64,000 nt of DNA from Helichrysum umbraculigerum (lineage: Eukaryota > Streptophyta > Magnoliopsida > Asterales > Asteraceae): the NCBI GenBank assembly GCA_949592205.1, contig CATIUR010000003.1, forward strand, positions 152,023,259 through 152,087,258, in the 5' to 3' direction. Below the pieces are notes generated by a model. That model did not search any database and had not been told where the DNA came from. It saw only the letters and a program-made list of their open reading frames with translations. Positions 24,495 to 36,260 of this stretch are shown piece by piece (the stretch's first letter is position 1; each line of letters starts with the position of its first letter). Position numbers and translations under genes: made by a program.

Positions 24495-27400
24495 TGTAAC
24501 AACCCCGAAATTAGGACCAATTTAAAATTTTCCTAATTACGTGTTTATTACTTGTATATAATATGAAATAGGATTATATACATTACTTACATATATATAT
24601 ATATATATATGGATGGAATATATGTATATATACGCGTATACGATTCGTATGAATATCGTATAAAACAACAATTGTACAAATTTCATACACTGATAAAACA
24701 ATTATTAAATAATGTGAAATTATTTAATTACTTTGATTATTACTTTATATTATGTTTATAATATAACGAAAACGTACGATTTAATTAAAACGTCACCGAA
24801 CTCTCTGAAAACTCGACCAACCGACAAAACAAAACTAAGTTATGATTTATAACTTGAAAACTAGTATTTTGATAAAATACTTCAACTAAATTATCGGATA
24901 TTATTTCGTATTTTTAAACGTATATTTAATCGCGTATAAAATGATTTTTACGTTTAAACGACCGGAGAAAACGAACACCGCACGGAGCGCAAACACGGAG
25001 GAAGCAAAAATTGGTGAGACCACACTTTGGTGGCCCCACCAAAACCGGCCAAGGTGAGGGGGCATTAAGCCCTCACCATCCTTATACACTTACACACACA
25101 ATCACACCACTCCCTCCATTATTCTCTCATCTCTCTCTCTCTATCGGATCTCTCTCTCTCTAAAACCTATCACTAAACCACCATAAAAACACCACAAAAC
25201 GAGCTTTGATCACAAAACGCAAAGGAGCAACGACGATCACGAGAACGAGGTCTACAATCGTATCTTTTCGGATTTTCGTTTCGACAACTTTGTAAGTTTT
25301 CCGGCGACCCGAAACTTTTCCGATTACTTTTATTTTGCTAGATAAATGTTCCCCTAGCTTAGTAATGTCCAAATATATAACTTAAACTCGTTTTTGAACA
25401 CGTTTACGAAAATGTCGGTTTTGGTCATTTTAAATAAAACGACACCTCGAACATTAAAAACGACATCCAACAATTTTTATGAACTCATCACAACATAATA
25501 TAACTTGTGTAAAAGTTTCAACTTGAACGGAACTCGTTAGACACGTTTTCGACACGACTCAAAATCTGACCAGAGGTAAGTGTCGCATGGCTCACGCCAG
25601 TTATGCGACACTTCGCCTTAGTGACGCATAGGTCACGATCCGCCATACGCGACACTTCGTTAGTGCCGCTAAACACTTATACCGTCACTCCATAAGTGAC
25701 GCAGTCATAACCCTTTCAGCAGAAACAATACGTCACTTACATAGTGACGCTAGAACACGTATACCGACACTCCCTTAGTGTCGCTATTATTAGTGTAAAC
25801 GTATAACCTTCAGTAGAAACGAATAACACCTAGTTACTACCGATGACGTCACTGACCCTTATACCGTCACTTCATCAGTGACGCATACATACTTATACCG
25901 ACACTTGCCCAGTGTCGCCCTATGAACCGATTTACTCACTTATACCGTCACTTCATAAGTGACGCCCTGTTTGAACACGGCACTTAATACCGTCACTATT
26001 CTAGTGACGCAGTGATGAATCTTAAGACTTATTAACGTCACTTACCTAGTGACGCACCATCTTAATACCGACACTATCTAAGTGCCGCATACATGGTTAC
26101 ACAGACACTGAATACACGACACTACTTAAGTGCCGCATACCACACATAAGTGACGCACTGTCTAAATACCGACACTACTTAAGTGTCGCATACATCTTGA
26201 AACAGATAACATAACACGACACTACCTCAGTGTCGCATGATACACAGAAGTGACGCATATAAGTGACGCTATAACAGGCTGATTGAAACTTACATTTTTA
26301 CACAAGTATAGAATATACTTAAAACGCAAACGTACTTTACTCGGCGTCACTTATGCATGAAAATACTATACTTGAAAGTATACAACGATACTTGAATACG
26401 TACAAGACTATACGAAACTTAACGCGAGATTTCACTCACACACACGTACGAGATTACACTCGAATTACTTAGGAGATTACACTCCAACGAACTTACTCTT
26501 GTACACTACACGGGATTGCAACCGATACGAACCTACAAGTTCACTTACTAGTTACATGCTGGATTACACGTTAACTGATACGAACTTACATACGAATACT
26601 TACGAGGTTTCACTCGTACCCTTTGGGGACTAAGCCCATTGGAATGTACATAATCGATACATGTTGTAATACAAACAAACGATCATACGAGTGTACTTTA
26701 CAACTGTACAACTACTATGAATACATAATAATAATGGATGGAATTATTATTATACACCGATAACAAACGAACCGTACAACTTTTATACAAACTACGATTT
26801 ACAAACGATTACAAATTTACAAACAAACTAATGGACATTAACTAGTTTGGGAACAACTAGCATGGATACTTTACAAGTATTCCATTTACTTACTAAACCT
26901 TATGCGTATTAGGACGCTAAGGGTTGCTAGTTCGGGAATACTACTTGCTTACTTATTACATCGTCTGCCAGACTCAGGTGAGTCTTACAGCCCCTACTTT
27001 ACTATTTTATACTCAGGGGTGAGATGCATTACTGTTTTACATGAACACACAAAACTTACTTGCTGCCATGATTTACTTATTGTATGAGAGTAACGATACG
27101 CCAATTGCATGAGTTTACGACTAATCCAATGAAATCCTCCTGAATCATAGTTGTTAGTTATGTGATAAGCGCGAGTTTTAGTATATGGATCCATATGGGA
27201 CTGACAATCCCCGCCCGGGGTAGCACGCACTACCACGAACCGTTCCTGTAGAAACGGGCGTTTCTTACTCGTTCCGTATGAATGTTTTGGATTACATTCA
27301 TGAGGGGGTACCTATATTTACTGTACGTTAAGCTTCAACTATGGTGGCTCATGGCGATTGTATCAAACGGTTTGCATAATCTGCAACCACCCACTTATTA

Positions 27401-27808
27401 AAACTTACTGGCTGGCTATGATTTACAAATACTACTTGTGTGTTCAAACTGTTTACTTATTTACAAACCTGTGAGATTCACCAACCTTTTGGTTGACCGT
27501 TTTAGTAATGCTTCTCAGGTACACAGCATCAGTAGGGATGCCCAGCAGGATAAGCTTACTTAGCTCGAGTCGCATGCATTACAAGCTTGGAGATTTTATT
27601 ACATTACTTTTGTACTAGTTGTTATGTATTAGAATCTCTAGGAAATTACTGAACTCGAGCTTGTATTTTGAAACTACTTATGTTTTAATGTTATAACTTT
27701 TCGAACGTCTCATTTAGAGTCGTTCACTGTATCCTTTGTGCTTGTGATTATTAATTAGTAACACCCAAAACATCGCTTCCGCAAACTGTTAAATTTGGGG
27801 GTGTTACA
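24495..27808 (+). repeat. 5' LTR of the gag-only Gypsy element
   Basis: TGTAACAACCCCG...GGGGGTGTTACA. Contents in order: a (TA)n-rich start, CT-rich repeats at about 25,127-25,164 (a typical plant pyrimidine patch near start sites), a splice-donor-like TTTGTAAGTTTT (about 25,290), the inverted-repeat array (25578-26236), and an acceptor-like CTTCTCAG/GTAC (ending 27,518). Confidence 0.95.
25578..26236. repeat. array of 21-bp inverted repeats, two co-varying arm types
   Basis: At least twelve units share one plan: eight-base arms, five-base spacer, total 21 bp. Arms are either CCGTCACT/AGTGACGC or CCGACACT/AGTGTCGC. Examples: 25682-25702, 25764-25784, 25864-25884, 25898-25918, 25945-25965 and 26216-26236. 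When the third base of the left arm changes from T to A, the matching base of the right arm changes from A to T. A longer hairpin with 11-bp arms lies at 25578-25613. The second LTR carries the same array. Confidence 0.92.
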
Positions 27809-27811
27809 GAT

Positions 27812-27825
27812 TGGTATCAGAGCCT
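27812..27825 (+). other. primer binding site (tRNA-Met type) of the gag-only Gypsy element
   Basis: TGGTATCAGAGCCT lies three bases after the 5' LTR end at 27,808, as in chromovirus-type Gypsy elements. Confidence 0.9.
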
Positions 27826-28667
27826 AAGGTTATAGTGAACTAGGTTGCATTTAGTGGGCCTAGACTATGACCGTTAGGCAGTATTCCTCATTAGGTATAA
27901 CTGGTTCAGGAATTACAGCATACAAGTTTAATTTAACATAGCCTGATCAACTATGTACAATTAAATGAAGATGATGTGAGTTCTGAAAGGGGTTATGTTG
28001 AACCGGAATGCATTAGCTGACTCTGACCTCGAGAGAACCGGGACTTCTACTTGATTGTGCTAGACACGAACTAGGCGGTTATGTGATATATATATATATA
28101 CATAGGCCTCTTTCCCCGATACGATACTCTCTCGACTAATACGAAATTGCTTTCAGATTTCATCGAACAAACGACAACTTGATTCTCGTCATTCTGTCCT
28201 TATTTAACTTTTATGAATCCACGAAAACCATACACGCTACAGACATACGTCTGAAGATCTCCACACTATTGTATCCGACAACCATAGTTTCTCGAACGTC
28301 CTTCGATATGAAAACCGAGACCTTGTTTTATTCGCTAATTCTACCAAATTTACGTACCTCACTGTACCGTTAGGGGTAACTTACTAAAACCATTTTTCAA
28401 CTCAATGTTTCGATAGACTTCAAATTATACAACCGACTTTTACTACCAAAAATTTATAACAAATATATTTTATCAAACATGTTACAAAATTTCTTACAGA
28501 ACGTTTTATAAAGTTTTCAAAAATTTCGAAATCATATAAACTTATTTATAACTCGCAGACTTTGAACAAATTTCAACCTTTGACGAAATTCTTTTAACTT
28601 ACCAAATCATTACCGACAGAATTCTTATCCGAATCCTCACATGTTCTTTATTATTGTTTCAAGGAAC

Positions 28668-29813
28668 ATGCCTCCTCGACGACAACTCAACCTTACTGAA
28701 GCCGAAGTTGCGGGTATTATTGCCCGTAGTGTGGCTCAAGCTCTAGCTACCCGAACATCAGCTCCTGGTAGCGAAGATACTGCCAACAATGGACCACAAC
28801 CCAAAACCTGCACCTACAAAGACTTCCATAACTGCAAACCGCTGAACTTTGCAGGAACTGAAGGAGCGATTGGTCTGATTCGTTGGACCGAGAAAATCGA
28901 GTCTGTGTTCCTCATCTGCAACTGCAAGGAAGAGGATAAAGTTAAGTTCGCCACCAGTACCTTTTCTGACATCGCCCTTACTTGGTGGAACACATATGCG
29001 CAGACGGTGAGCGTTGCTGAGGCTTACAAAATACAGTGGGATGAACTGAAACGTATGTTGAGGGGCGAGTACTGCCCAAGAGATGAGCTGAAACAGCTAG
29101 AAATGGAATTCTGGAATCACAAGATGCAGGGTGATGACATAACCGGATACACTAACCGCTTTCACCAGCTGGCACTTTTGTGCCCATCCATGGTTGATCC
29201 TGAATACAAGAGGATCGAAAAGTACGTTGATGGACTCCCGGAGCGACTACAGGATTTAGTTACTTCATCCAAACCAGGAACCATTCAGAGTGCCATTCGT
29301 ATGGCTCATGAGTTAACGGCAAATTCGGTCCGCCGTGGCTCGACTTCAACCCCGTCTGCGAATAACAAACGTAAATGGGAAGTGAGTCCCCACTCATCCA
29401 ACTCTACCTCTGACAAGAAGCCTGCAACAGTCAATGCCAATGACTCAAAGACTTACAAAGGGAGCAAGCCTTTCTGCTCCAAATGTAGTCGTCATCATAA
29501 CGGCTCCTGTCCCTGTTCCAACTGCAAGAAATTTGGACACCTGGCCCAAGACTGCCGAACCAACCCCACTGGTACCAACACCAGCGCACCCAAGACCTGC
29601 TATGAGTGCAACAGTACCGGGCACTTCAGGAAGGACTGCCCAAAGCTGAAACCCCAAAATAACTACACGAAAAGTAGAGCTTATGTGATCAACGCTAAGG
29701 AGGATGATCCGAACCCGAGACTTTGTGATTTGCTCAACCCGGGTACGTACATTTCTAGATTACCCGCACTGTTTAACAACTTATGCATATCACCTTACCT
29801 TCCTAGATCCTAA
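28668..29813 (+). CDS. gag: Gypsy Gag polyprotein (capsid and zinc knuckles), 381 aa
   Basis: Starts at MPPRRQLNL, the usual beginning of chromovirus Gag, after a leader of about 860 bp; the in-frame upstream ATG at 28,641 lacks this match. Residues 50-240 form the retrotransposon gag (capsid) domain (FAGTEGAIGLIRWTEKIE, EFWNHKMQGDD). A CSKC...HHNGSC finger and two CX2CX4HX4C knuckles (CSNCKKFGHLAQDC, CYECNSTGHFRKDC) follow. After YVINAKEDDPN, where protease should begin, the frame runs into unrelated sequence and stops at 29,813, so the product is Gag with a short novel tail. The frame is uncorrupted, in keeping with a recent insertion. Whether it forms particles is unknown. Confidence 0.9.
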   Translation: MPPRRQLNLTEAEVAGIIARSVAQALATRTSAPGSEDTANNGPQPKTCTYKDFHNCKPLNFAGTEGAIGLIRWTEKIESVFLICNCKEEDKVKFATSTFSDIALTWWNTYAQTVSVAEAYKIQWDELKRMLRGEYCPRDELKQLEMEFWNHKMQGDDITGYTNRFHQLALLCPSMVDPEYKRIEKYVDGLPERLQDLVTSSKPGTIQSAIRMAHELTANSVRRGSTSTPSANNKRKWEVSPHSSNSTSDKKPATVNANDSKTYKGSKPFCSKCSRHHNGSCPCSNCKKFGHLAQDCRTNPTGTNTSAPKTCYECNSTGHFRKDCPKLKPQNNYTKSRAYVINAKEDDPNPRLCDLLNPGTYISRLPALFNNLCISPYLPRS

Positions 29814-30072
29814 GTACCCAATAGGGTTAGGAAATGATCGACTATACGAATCCCAACCATAAAACTTGTATTAAACTTGGATTATCGATAACAAACTCCT
29901 TTCCCAAACATCTCACACTGGTTGAGACCGGGAACTCGAATAACTTCATTTGATTCTCAACTGGCCATGTCCTAAGGACAAATGGCCGATACTCTTTATC
30001 GACCTTTCCCAAGCGATACCGATTACTACTTCGAACAAATTTCGGGACGAAATTTTCATAACAAGGGGAGAA
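29814..30072 (+). other. 3' untranslated remnant of the gag-only element
   Basis: No ORF is seen. The end (TTTCGGGACGAAATTTTC, then the purine tract) is the usual sequence after integrase in related Gypsy elements, so the deletion removed all of pol but kept the plus-strand priming region. Confidence 0.7.
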
Positions 30073-33000
30073 TGTAACAACCCCGAAATTAGGACCAATT
30101 TAAAATTTTCCTAATTACGTGTTTATTACTTGTATATAATATGAAATAGGATTATATACATTACTTACATATATATATATATATATATGGATGGAATATA
30201 TGTATATATACGCGTATACGATTCGTATGAATATCGTATAAAACAACAATTGTACAAATTTCATACACTGATAAAACAATTATTAAATAATGTGAAATTA
30301 TTTAATTACTTTGATTATTACTTTATATTATGTTTATAATATAACGAAAACGTACGATTTAATTAAAACGTCACCGAACTCTCTGAAAACTCGACCAACC
30401 GACAAAACAAAACTAAGTTATGATTTATAACTTGAAAACTAGTATTTTGATAAAATACTTCAACTAAATTATCGGATATTATTTCGTATTTTTAAACGTA
30501 TATTTAATCGCGTATAAAATGATTTTTACGTTTAAACGACCGGAGAAAACGAACACCGCACGGAGCGCAAACACGGAGGAAGCAAAAATTGGTGAGACCA
30601 CACTTTGGTGGCCCCACCAAAACCGGCCAAGGTGAGGGGGCATTAAGCCCTCACCATCCTTATACACTTACACACACAATCACACCACTCCCTCCATTAT
30701 TCTCTCATCTCTCTCTCTCTATCGGATCTCTCTCTCTCTAAAACCTATCACTAAACCACCATAAAAACACCACAAAACGAGCTTTGATCACAAAACGCAA
30801 AGGAGCAACGACGATCACGAGAACGAGGTCTACAATCGTATCTTTTCGGATTTTCGTTTCGACAACTTTGTAAGTTTTCCGGCGACCCGAAACTTTTCCG
30901 ATTACTTTTATTTTGCTAGATAAATGTTCCCCTAGCTTAGTAATGTCCAAATATATAACTTAAACTCGTTTTTGAACACGTTTACGAAAATGTCGGTTTT
31001 GGTCATTTTAAATAAAACGACACCTCGAACATTAAAAACGACATCCAACAATTTTTATGAACTCATCACAACATAATATAACTTGTGTAAAAGTTTCAAC
31101 TTGAACGGAACTCGTTAGACACGTTTTCGACACGACTCAAAATCTGACCAGAGGTAAGTGTCGCATGGCTCACGCCAGTTATGCGACACTTCGCCTTAGT
31201 GACGCATAGGTCACGATCCGCCATACGCGACACTTCGTTAGTGCCGCTAAACACTTATACCGTCACTCCATAAGTGACGCAGTCATAACCCTTTCAGCAG
31301 AAACAATACGTCACTTACATAGTGACGCTAGAACACGTATACCGACACTCCCTTAGTGTCGCTATTATTAGTGTAAACGTATAACCTTCAGTAGAAACGA
31401 ATAACACCTAGTTACTACCGATGACGTCACTGACCCTTATACCGTCACTTCATCAGTGACGCATACATACTTATACCGACACTTGCCCAGTGTCGCCCTA
31501 TGAACCGATTTACTCACTTATACCGTCACTTCATAAGTGACGCCCTGTTTGAACACGGCACTTAATACCGTCACTATTCTAGTGACGCAGTGATGAATCT
31601 TAAGACTTATTAACGTCACTTACCTAGTGACGCACCATCTTAATACCGACACTATCTAAGTGCCGCATACATGGTTACACAGACACTGAATACACGACAC
31701 TACTTAAGTGCCGCATACCACACATAAGTGACGCACTGTCTAAATACCGACACTACTTAAGTGTCGCATACATCTTGAAACAGATAACATAACACGACAC
31801 TACCTCAGTGTCGCATGATACACAGAAGTGACACATATAAGTGACGCTATAACAGGCTGATTGAAACTTACATTTTTACACAAGTATAGAATATACTTAA
31901 AACGCAAACGTACTTTACTCGGCGTCACTTATGCATGAAAATACTATACTTGAAAGTATACAACGATACTTGAATACGTACAAGACTATACGAAACTTAA
32001 CGCGAGATTTCACTCACACACACGTACGAGATTACACTCGAATTACTTAGGAGATTACACTCCAACGAACTTACTCTTGTACACTACACGGGATTGCAAC
32101 CGATACGAACCTACAAGTTCACTTACTAGTTACATGCTGGATTACACGTTAACTGATACGAACTTACATACGAATACTTACGAGGTTTCACTCGTACCCT
32201 TTGGGGACTAAGCCCATTGGAATGTACATAATCGATACATGTTGTAATACAAACAAACGATCATACGAGTGTACTTTACAACTGTACAACTACTATGAAT
32301 ACATAATAATAATGGATGGAATTATTATTATACACCGATAACAAACGAACCGTACAACTTTTATACAAACTACGATTTACAAACGATTACAAATTTACAA
32401 ACAAACTAATGGACATTAACTAGTTTGGGAACAACTAGCATGGATACTTTACAAGTATTCCATTTACTTACTAAACCTTATGCGTATTAGGACGCTAAGG
32501 GTTGCTAGTTCGGGAATACTACTTGCTTACTTATTACATCGTCTGCCAGACTCAGGTGAGTCTTACAGCCCCTACTTTACTATTTTATACTCAGGGGTGA
32601 GATGCATTACTGTTTTACATGAACACACAAAACTTACTTGCTGCCATGATTTACTTATTGTATGAGAGTAACGATACGCCAATTGCATGAGTTTACGACT
32701 AATCCAATGAAATCCTCCTGAATCATAGTTGTTAGTTATGTGATAAGCGCGAGTTTTAGTATATGGATCCATATGGGACTGACAATCCCCGCCCGGGGTA
32801 GCACGCACTACCACGAACCGTTCCTGTAGAAACGGGCGTTTCTTACTCGTTCCGTATGAATGTTTTGGATTACATTCATGAGGGGGTACCTATATTTACT
32901 GTACGTTAAGCTTCAACTATGGTGGCTCATGGCGATTGTATCAAACGGTTTGCATAATCTGCAACCACCCACTTATTAAAACTTACTGGCTGGCTATGAT

Positions 33001-33386
33001 TTACAAATACTACTTGTGTGTTCAAACTGTTTACTTATTTACAAACCTGTGAGATTCACCAACCTTTTGGTTGACCGTTTTAGTAATGCTTCTCAGGTAC
33101 ACAGCATCAGTAGGGATGCCCAGCAGGATAAGCTTACTTAGCTCGAGTCGCATGCATTACAAGCTTGGAGATTTTATTACATTACTTTTGTACTAGTTGT
33201 TATGTATTAGAATCTCTAGGAAATTACTGAACTCGAGCTTGTATTTTGAAACTACTTATGTTTTAATGTTATAACTTTTCGAACGTCTCATTTAGAGTCG
33301 TTCACTGTATCCTTTGTGCTTGTGATTATTAATTAGTAACACCCAAAACATCGCTTCCGCAAACTGTTAAATTTGGGGGTGTTACA
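30073..33386 (+). repeat. 3' LTR of the gag-only Gypsy element
   Basis: Same length (3,314 bp) and order as the 5' LTR. It carries the inverted-repeat array at 31156-31814. The A at 31,833 alters one GTGACGC half-site just after the array. Confidence 0.95.
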
Positions 33387-33391
33387 TATGG

Positions 33392-33875
33392 TATCTCTAA
33401 AATTTGAATAAGAACTAGGCAAAGAACATAAAAGAATTAAACCCAAATCTTCATCATCATATTTTACCTCCATAGCTTCAAGATCAATAACGATCTCTTT
33501 AAAAACCGAAAGATGATTTAGCATAGATGCACCCTCTTGCATTTTGTGTGAAAATAATTTTTGTTTAAGGTGCATCTTACTCGTTAAATCTTTGGTCATA
33601 CAAATTTGTTCTAATTTTAATCACAAGGAGGCAGCAGTAGTTTCTTTCAAAACTTCTTGCAAAATATTATTAGATAAATGAAGATGAATATGAGAGAGAG
33701 CCTTACGATCTTTTCGATCCTTCTACTCATCAGACCAAGAAGCCGGCATTTTGTCTCGGCCTAACAACGCATCATCAAGATCCAATTGAGCCAATACAGC
33801 TCGCATCTTGACTTGCCATAACGAAATTCTTGTGTCTCGATCCAACAACGGAAGATCATATTTCATAGTAGTCAT
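33392..33875 (-). pseudogene. gag: Tork Copia Gag N-terminus
   Basis: Starts MTTMKYDLPLLD at 33,875, shortly after the primer site, and shows the Copia gag pattern (ISLWQVKMRAVLAQLDL; LLCSLPSSYSNFRDTI). A TAG after PASWSDE (about 33,727) and another break near 33,620 disrupt it. It resumes across the Gypsy insertion at 24,489. Confidence 0.85.
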
Positions 33876-33895
33876 GTCGATAGAATAACAACGTG

Positions 33896-33907
33896 GCTCT
33901 GATACCA
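33896..33907 (-). other. primer binding site of the Tork Copia element
   Basis: The reverse complement reads TGGTATCAGAGC, two bases inside the 5' LTR edge at 33,910. It is complementary to initiator methionine tRNA. Confidence 0.9.
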
Positions 33908-33909
33908 CT

Positions 33910-34468
33910 TGTTGATAATTCTATACGACAATAATGAAAGAAAATGAAATACGATAGTGAAATAAATAAAACGAGAACACGAGGATTTAACGTGGAAAAC
34001 CCTTACGGGAAAAACCACGGGCACAACCGATGATAATCACTATATGAGAAACATGAGGAGGTTACAAGAGTTTGATACAACACTTTAATATCACTCGTCT
34101 CTCTGTAAATGCTCTCAAATCACCAGAACTGGATAGTAATGGTTTTATACAGAGAATGAAAATGAAAAGTGTGAAAGGGTATGTGTTGTCGTGAATTGTT
34201 GTGTGCTTCTCTTGTTTTTTTTAGGCTTCCATCATCGACATATATATAAGTGGAAACCGAATCATACATGCATAAATTACATGTGAGAAATGGACAAATG
34301 GATGAGACAATGCGTGTCTAAAAGCATGTGAAATTTGCATAAGTCAAACATGAAGTTGAATGTCTTTCCATGTGGCAATGGTCTTTGCATGGTGCATGTT
34401 GACATAAGCTTTTGCAGGTTGAATTGCATGTTTGACTACTTTGTTTGAGAATTCGTATCACACAAACA
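33910..34468 (-). repeat. Tork Copia 5' LTR
   Basis: 559 bp, pairing with 17597-18159. Differences by eye include single-base changes, a lost A, and a lost CT near 34,328. Confidence 0.95.
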
Positions 34469-34907
34469 AAAAGAAAGAAAAGCATCATAAGGAATGTATA
34501 CCCTTTTACAAAATTTTTAAAAGTAAAAGTCATAGCAGAATTAAACTTATGGAGCTCTCCCATCCAAGCATGGAGCCAATAAAGGTCAAGGAATGAACTT
34601 TAGTGTTCTCCAAAAGATAGTGAGAATTTTACTATTACATATAAAGAAACAAGCTCTGACTTACTATAACTTCCTTAATATTAATATTTAATACTTCTTC
34701 AGCTTATAAGCTTACACGTCCAATCGTCCATTACACATCCATAGGCGTGGTTTAACTGAAATTTGATTGCACATTATGTTTCACATGCGGTAGTGTTAAG
34801 TCGCAACAATGATTGTGTATAAGTTGTATACGTTGGTGCTGGTGTAAGTATATTTGTTACTTGTGAAAAGCTTTGAGATCGGAAAGTTTTTGTTTTTTAA
34901 CTTGTAG

Positions 34908-35024
34908 GATGATTCGACACAAGCTAAGCGTGGAGTTGCTGCACTTACAAGGTTAAAGGTTTACGAAAGAGTTCCTACTCCTTACAATACGAAGAAGAGG
35001 ATGGTCATTCCTGATGCTCTCAAG
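34908..35024 (+). pseudogene. captured exon of ribosomal protein uL13 (RPL13a)
   Basis: After an intron-like end (CTTGTAG) the DNA encodes, allowing one missing base near the start, MIRHK, KRGVAALTRLKVYERV and PYNTKKRMVIPDALK. This matches the conserved plant 60S ribosomal protein L13a (HKTKRGAAALARLKV...KRMVIPDALK, as I remember the family). It ends at a shifted donor (CAAGTAAGC), so original exon borders are kept on both sides. It lies inside the second Helitron, upstream of its 3' hairpin. It is too short and frameshifted to make a functional protein. Confidence 0.8.
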
Positions 35025-35472
35025 TAAGCACCTTTATTTAAATATGGATAACAGTTTCTTAGTTGTAGTAGCTCTTTTGAATGGGAAATCCGCTTATTTC
35101 TTTCAGGTAAAATTTGTTGGATCATATAGCCTTTGACATATCATGCTTCTCTAAGAGGGTTTGGAAGTTCTATTCAACAAGAGATCCATCAAAATGTTAT
35201 ACGCCTCGAGAACATTTTTTGTGCAATTGTGTTTTCCTTTTCAAAAGTAAACTTCCATACGAAAGCTTAGGCTGTAACCCACTAAGGAATAACTATTTTC
35301 AATGGGAAAACTAACACTACATGGGGAACAAAATACATATGAAATTTGCGTTTTGAATCTTGCTTCCGCATCAACTTCTCTCTATACGACCTATACTCGA
35401 TTCCATCAACAATTAGCATTTGATTACTTTTCGGGCATGGGCTGTGCGTAGCACAGCCTACAAGATTCCTAG

Positions 35473-35549
35473 TATATATATTATAAGAAAGAACAAGATG
35501 GCTTCAAAATTGACACATAGGCTTTCTAAAACTTGCCAAGTGTATCCAA

Positions 35550-35551
<2 letters not shown>
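35473..35551 (+). mobile_element. remnant of a further Helitron 5' end
   Basis: Directly after the second Helitron's CTAG, the phrase AAGAAAGAACA...GACACATAGGCTTTC...TTGCCAAGTGT resembles the subterminal 5' sequence of the other Helitrons here. No clear TC start remains. Confidence 0.4.
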
Positions 35552-35617
<66 letters not shown>

Positions 35618-35618
35618 T
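35552..35618. repeat. (AAT)n microsatellite
   Basis: More than 20 AAT units; the source of the poly-asparagine chance ORF at 35,420-35,629. Confidence 0.95.
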
Positions 35619-35639
35619 GCTTTGCCTAACAATAAATAA

Positions 35640-35842
35640 TACTCCGTTCGTCCGAGTTAAATTGTTTAATTAGAAAGTGCATGCAGCTTTAGAAATCTGC
35701 ACTATATATACAATTCATCAATCAATTAAATATCATATTTACTCACTAAAATTTCTTTTGATTGATTAAAATATTGAAGCGGTCACTTATTTGTAACAAC
35801 TTAAAATAGTAAGATGGACACTCGAATGGAACGGATGTGTTA
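35640..35842. mobile_element. Stowaway-like MITE
   Basis: TA-flanked unit of about 200 bp with diverged terminal inverted repeats of the Stowaway type: CTCCGTTCGTCCGAGTTAAA at the left, and the reverse complement of CTCGAATGGAACGGATGTG at the right. Tc1/mariner-type derivative. Confidence 0.6.
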
Positions 35843-36260
35843 ATAATTACTCCGCCTAATCACTATTTCATTTCTTCCTATATACATAAAAAGTACATGA
35901 TAGCTTAATATAATGACACCTCATCACATCTTTGTTTTCTAAATCAACTTTTTTACTTTTTTGAAATATAAATTGTTATACATTTTTTTTTAAACAAGTG
36001 TTAGTCTAATATTTAACATAAAAAGTTTACCTTTTTTAAACAAGTGTTAGTCTAATATTTAACATAAAAAGTTTACCTTCAAGATATCGACACATTAACA
36101 TCTCACTTAAAATTTTCTCTTCTTTAGAAAACACTTTTACTTGATCTTATAAAAATAAACGTTATAAAGTTTCATCGCTTCTTATACTTATTCCACATTG
36201 ATGTAATTTAAGATTGAAAGTGGATTAGACTCATTAATCTCGATATCATTAATGTTAATA
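35843..36260. other. AT-rich spacer with a short tandem duplication
   Basis: No gene is seen. A 43-bp phrase (AAACAAGTGTTAGTCTAATA...GTTTACCTT) occurs twice in tandem at about 35,993-36,079. Confidence 0.6.

Larger units (their letters stand above)
24495..33386 (+). mobile_element. gag-only (TR-GAG-like) Gypsy retrotransposon, very young
   Basis: Two LTRs of exactly 3,314 bp (24495-27808 and 30073-33386) are flanked by the 5-bp duplication TATGG (24490-24494 and 33387-33391). A methionine-tRNA primer site, TGGTATCAGAGC, starts at 27,812, and a purine tract ACAAGGGGAGAA ends at 30,072. The 2,264-bp interior encodes Gag only; protease, RT and integrase are absent, so mobility would depend on Pol supplied by another element. 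The only LTR difference I noticed is G at 26,255 versus A at 31,833, a CpG-type change. Confidence 0.95.
17597..34468 (-). mobile_element. Tork-type Ty1/Copia retrotransposon, minus strand, with nested insertions
   Basis: Two LTRs (17597-18159 and 33910-34468) begin TG and end CA and are flanked by the 5-bp duplication AAAAG (17592-17596 and 34469-34473). A methionine-tRNA primer site and a purine tract adjoin the LTRs as expected for minus orientation. Gag and Pol fragments read right to left. Without the two Gypsy insertions it is about 4.75 kb. It is inactive: stops, a frameshift and a large in-frame deletion in reverse transcriptase. I noted at least six LTR differences, so it is older than the insertions within it. 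Confidence 0.95.
15826..35472 (+). mobile_element. non-autonomous Helitron split by a Copia element, about 2.77 kb without it
   Basis: The 5' end TCATTAGTTC follows an A at 15,825. The 3' end has the same 19-base hairpin word as the first Helitron (GGCTGTGC/GCACAGCC, about 35,440-35,458) and CTAG at 35,469-35,472 before a T. The 17,597-34,468 Copia insertion with AAAAG duplications interrupts it. The left part looks like a captured 5' UTR (a TCTTCTCAG/GTATAT junction near 16,040). The right part carries the uL13 exon fragment at 34,908-35,024. The 5' end is less certain than the 3' end. Confidence 0.65.

Noticed and set aside
25578..26236. CRISPR-like array
   Set aside because: Regular short repeats with variable spacers, but the repeats are paired arms 5 bases apart, unit starts are irregular, the host is a plant and the array lies in an LTR.
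35420..35629. Poly-asparagine ORF
   Set aside because: It is the translation of an (AAT)n microsatellite.
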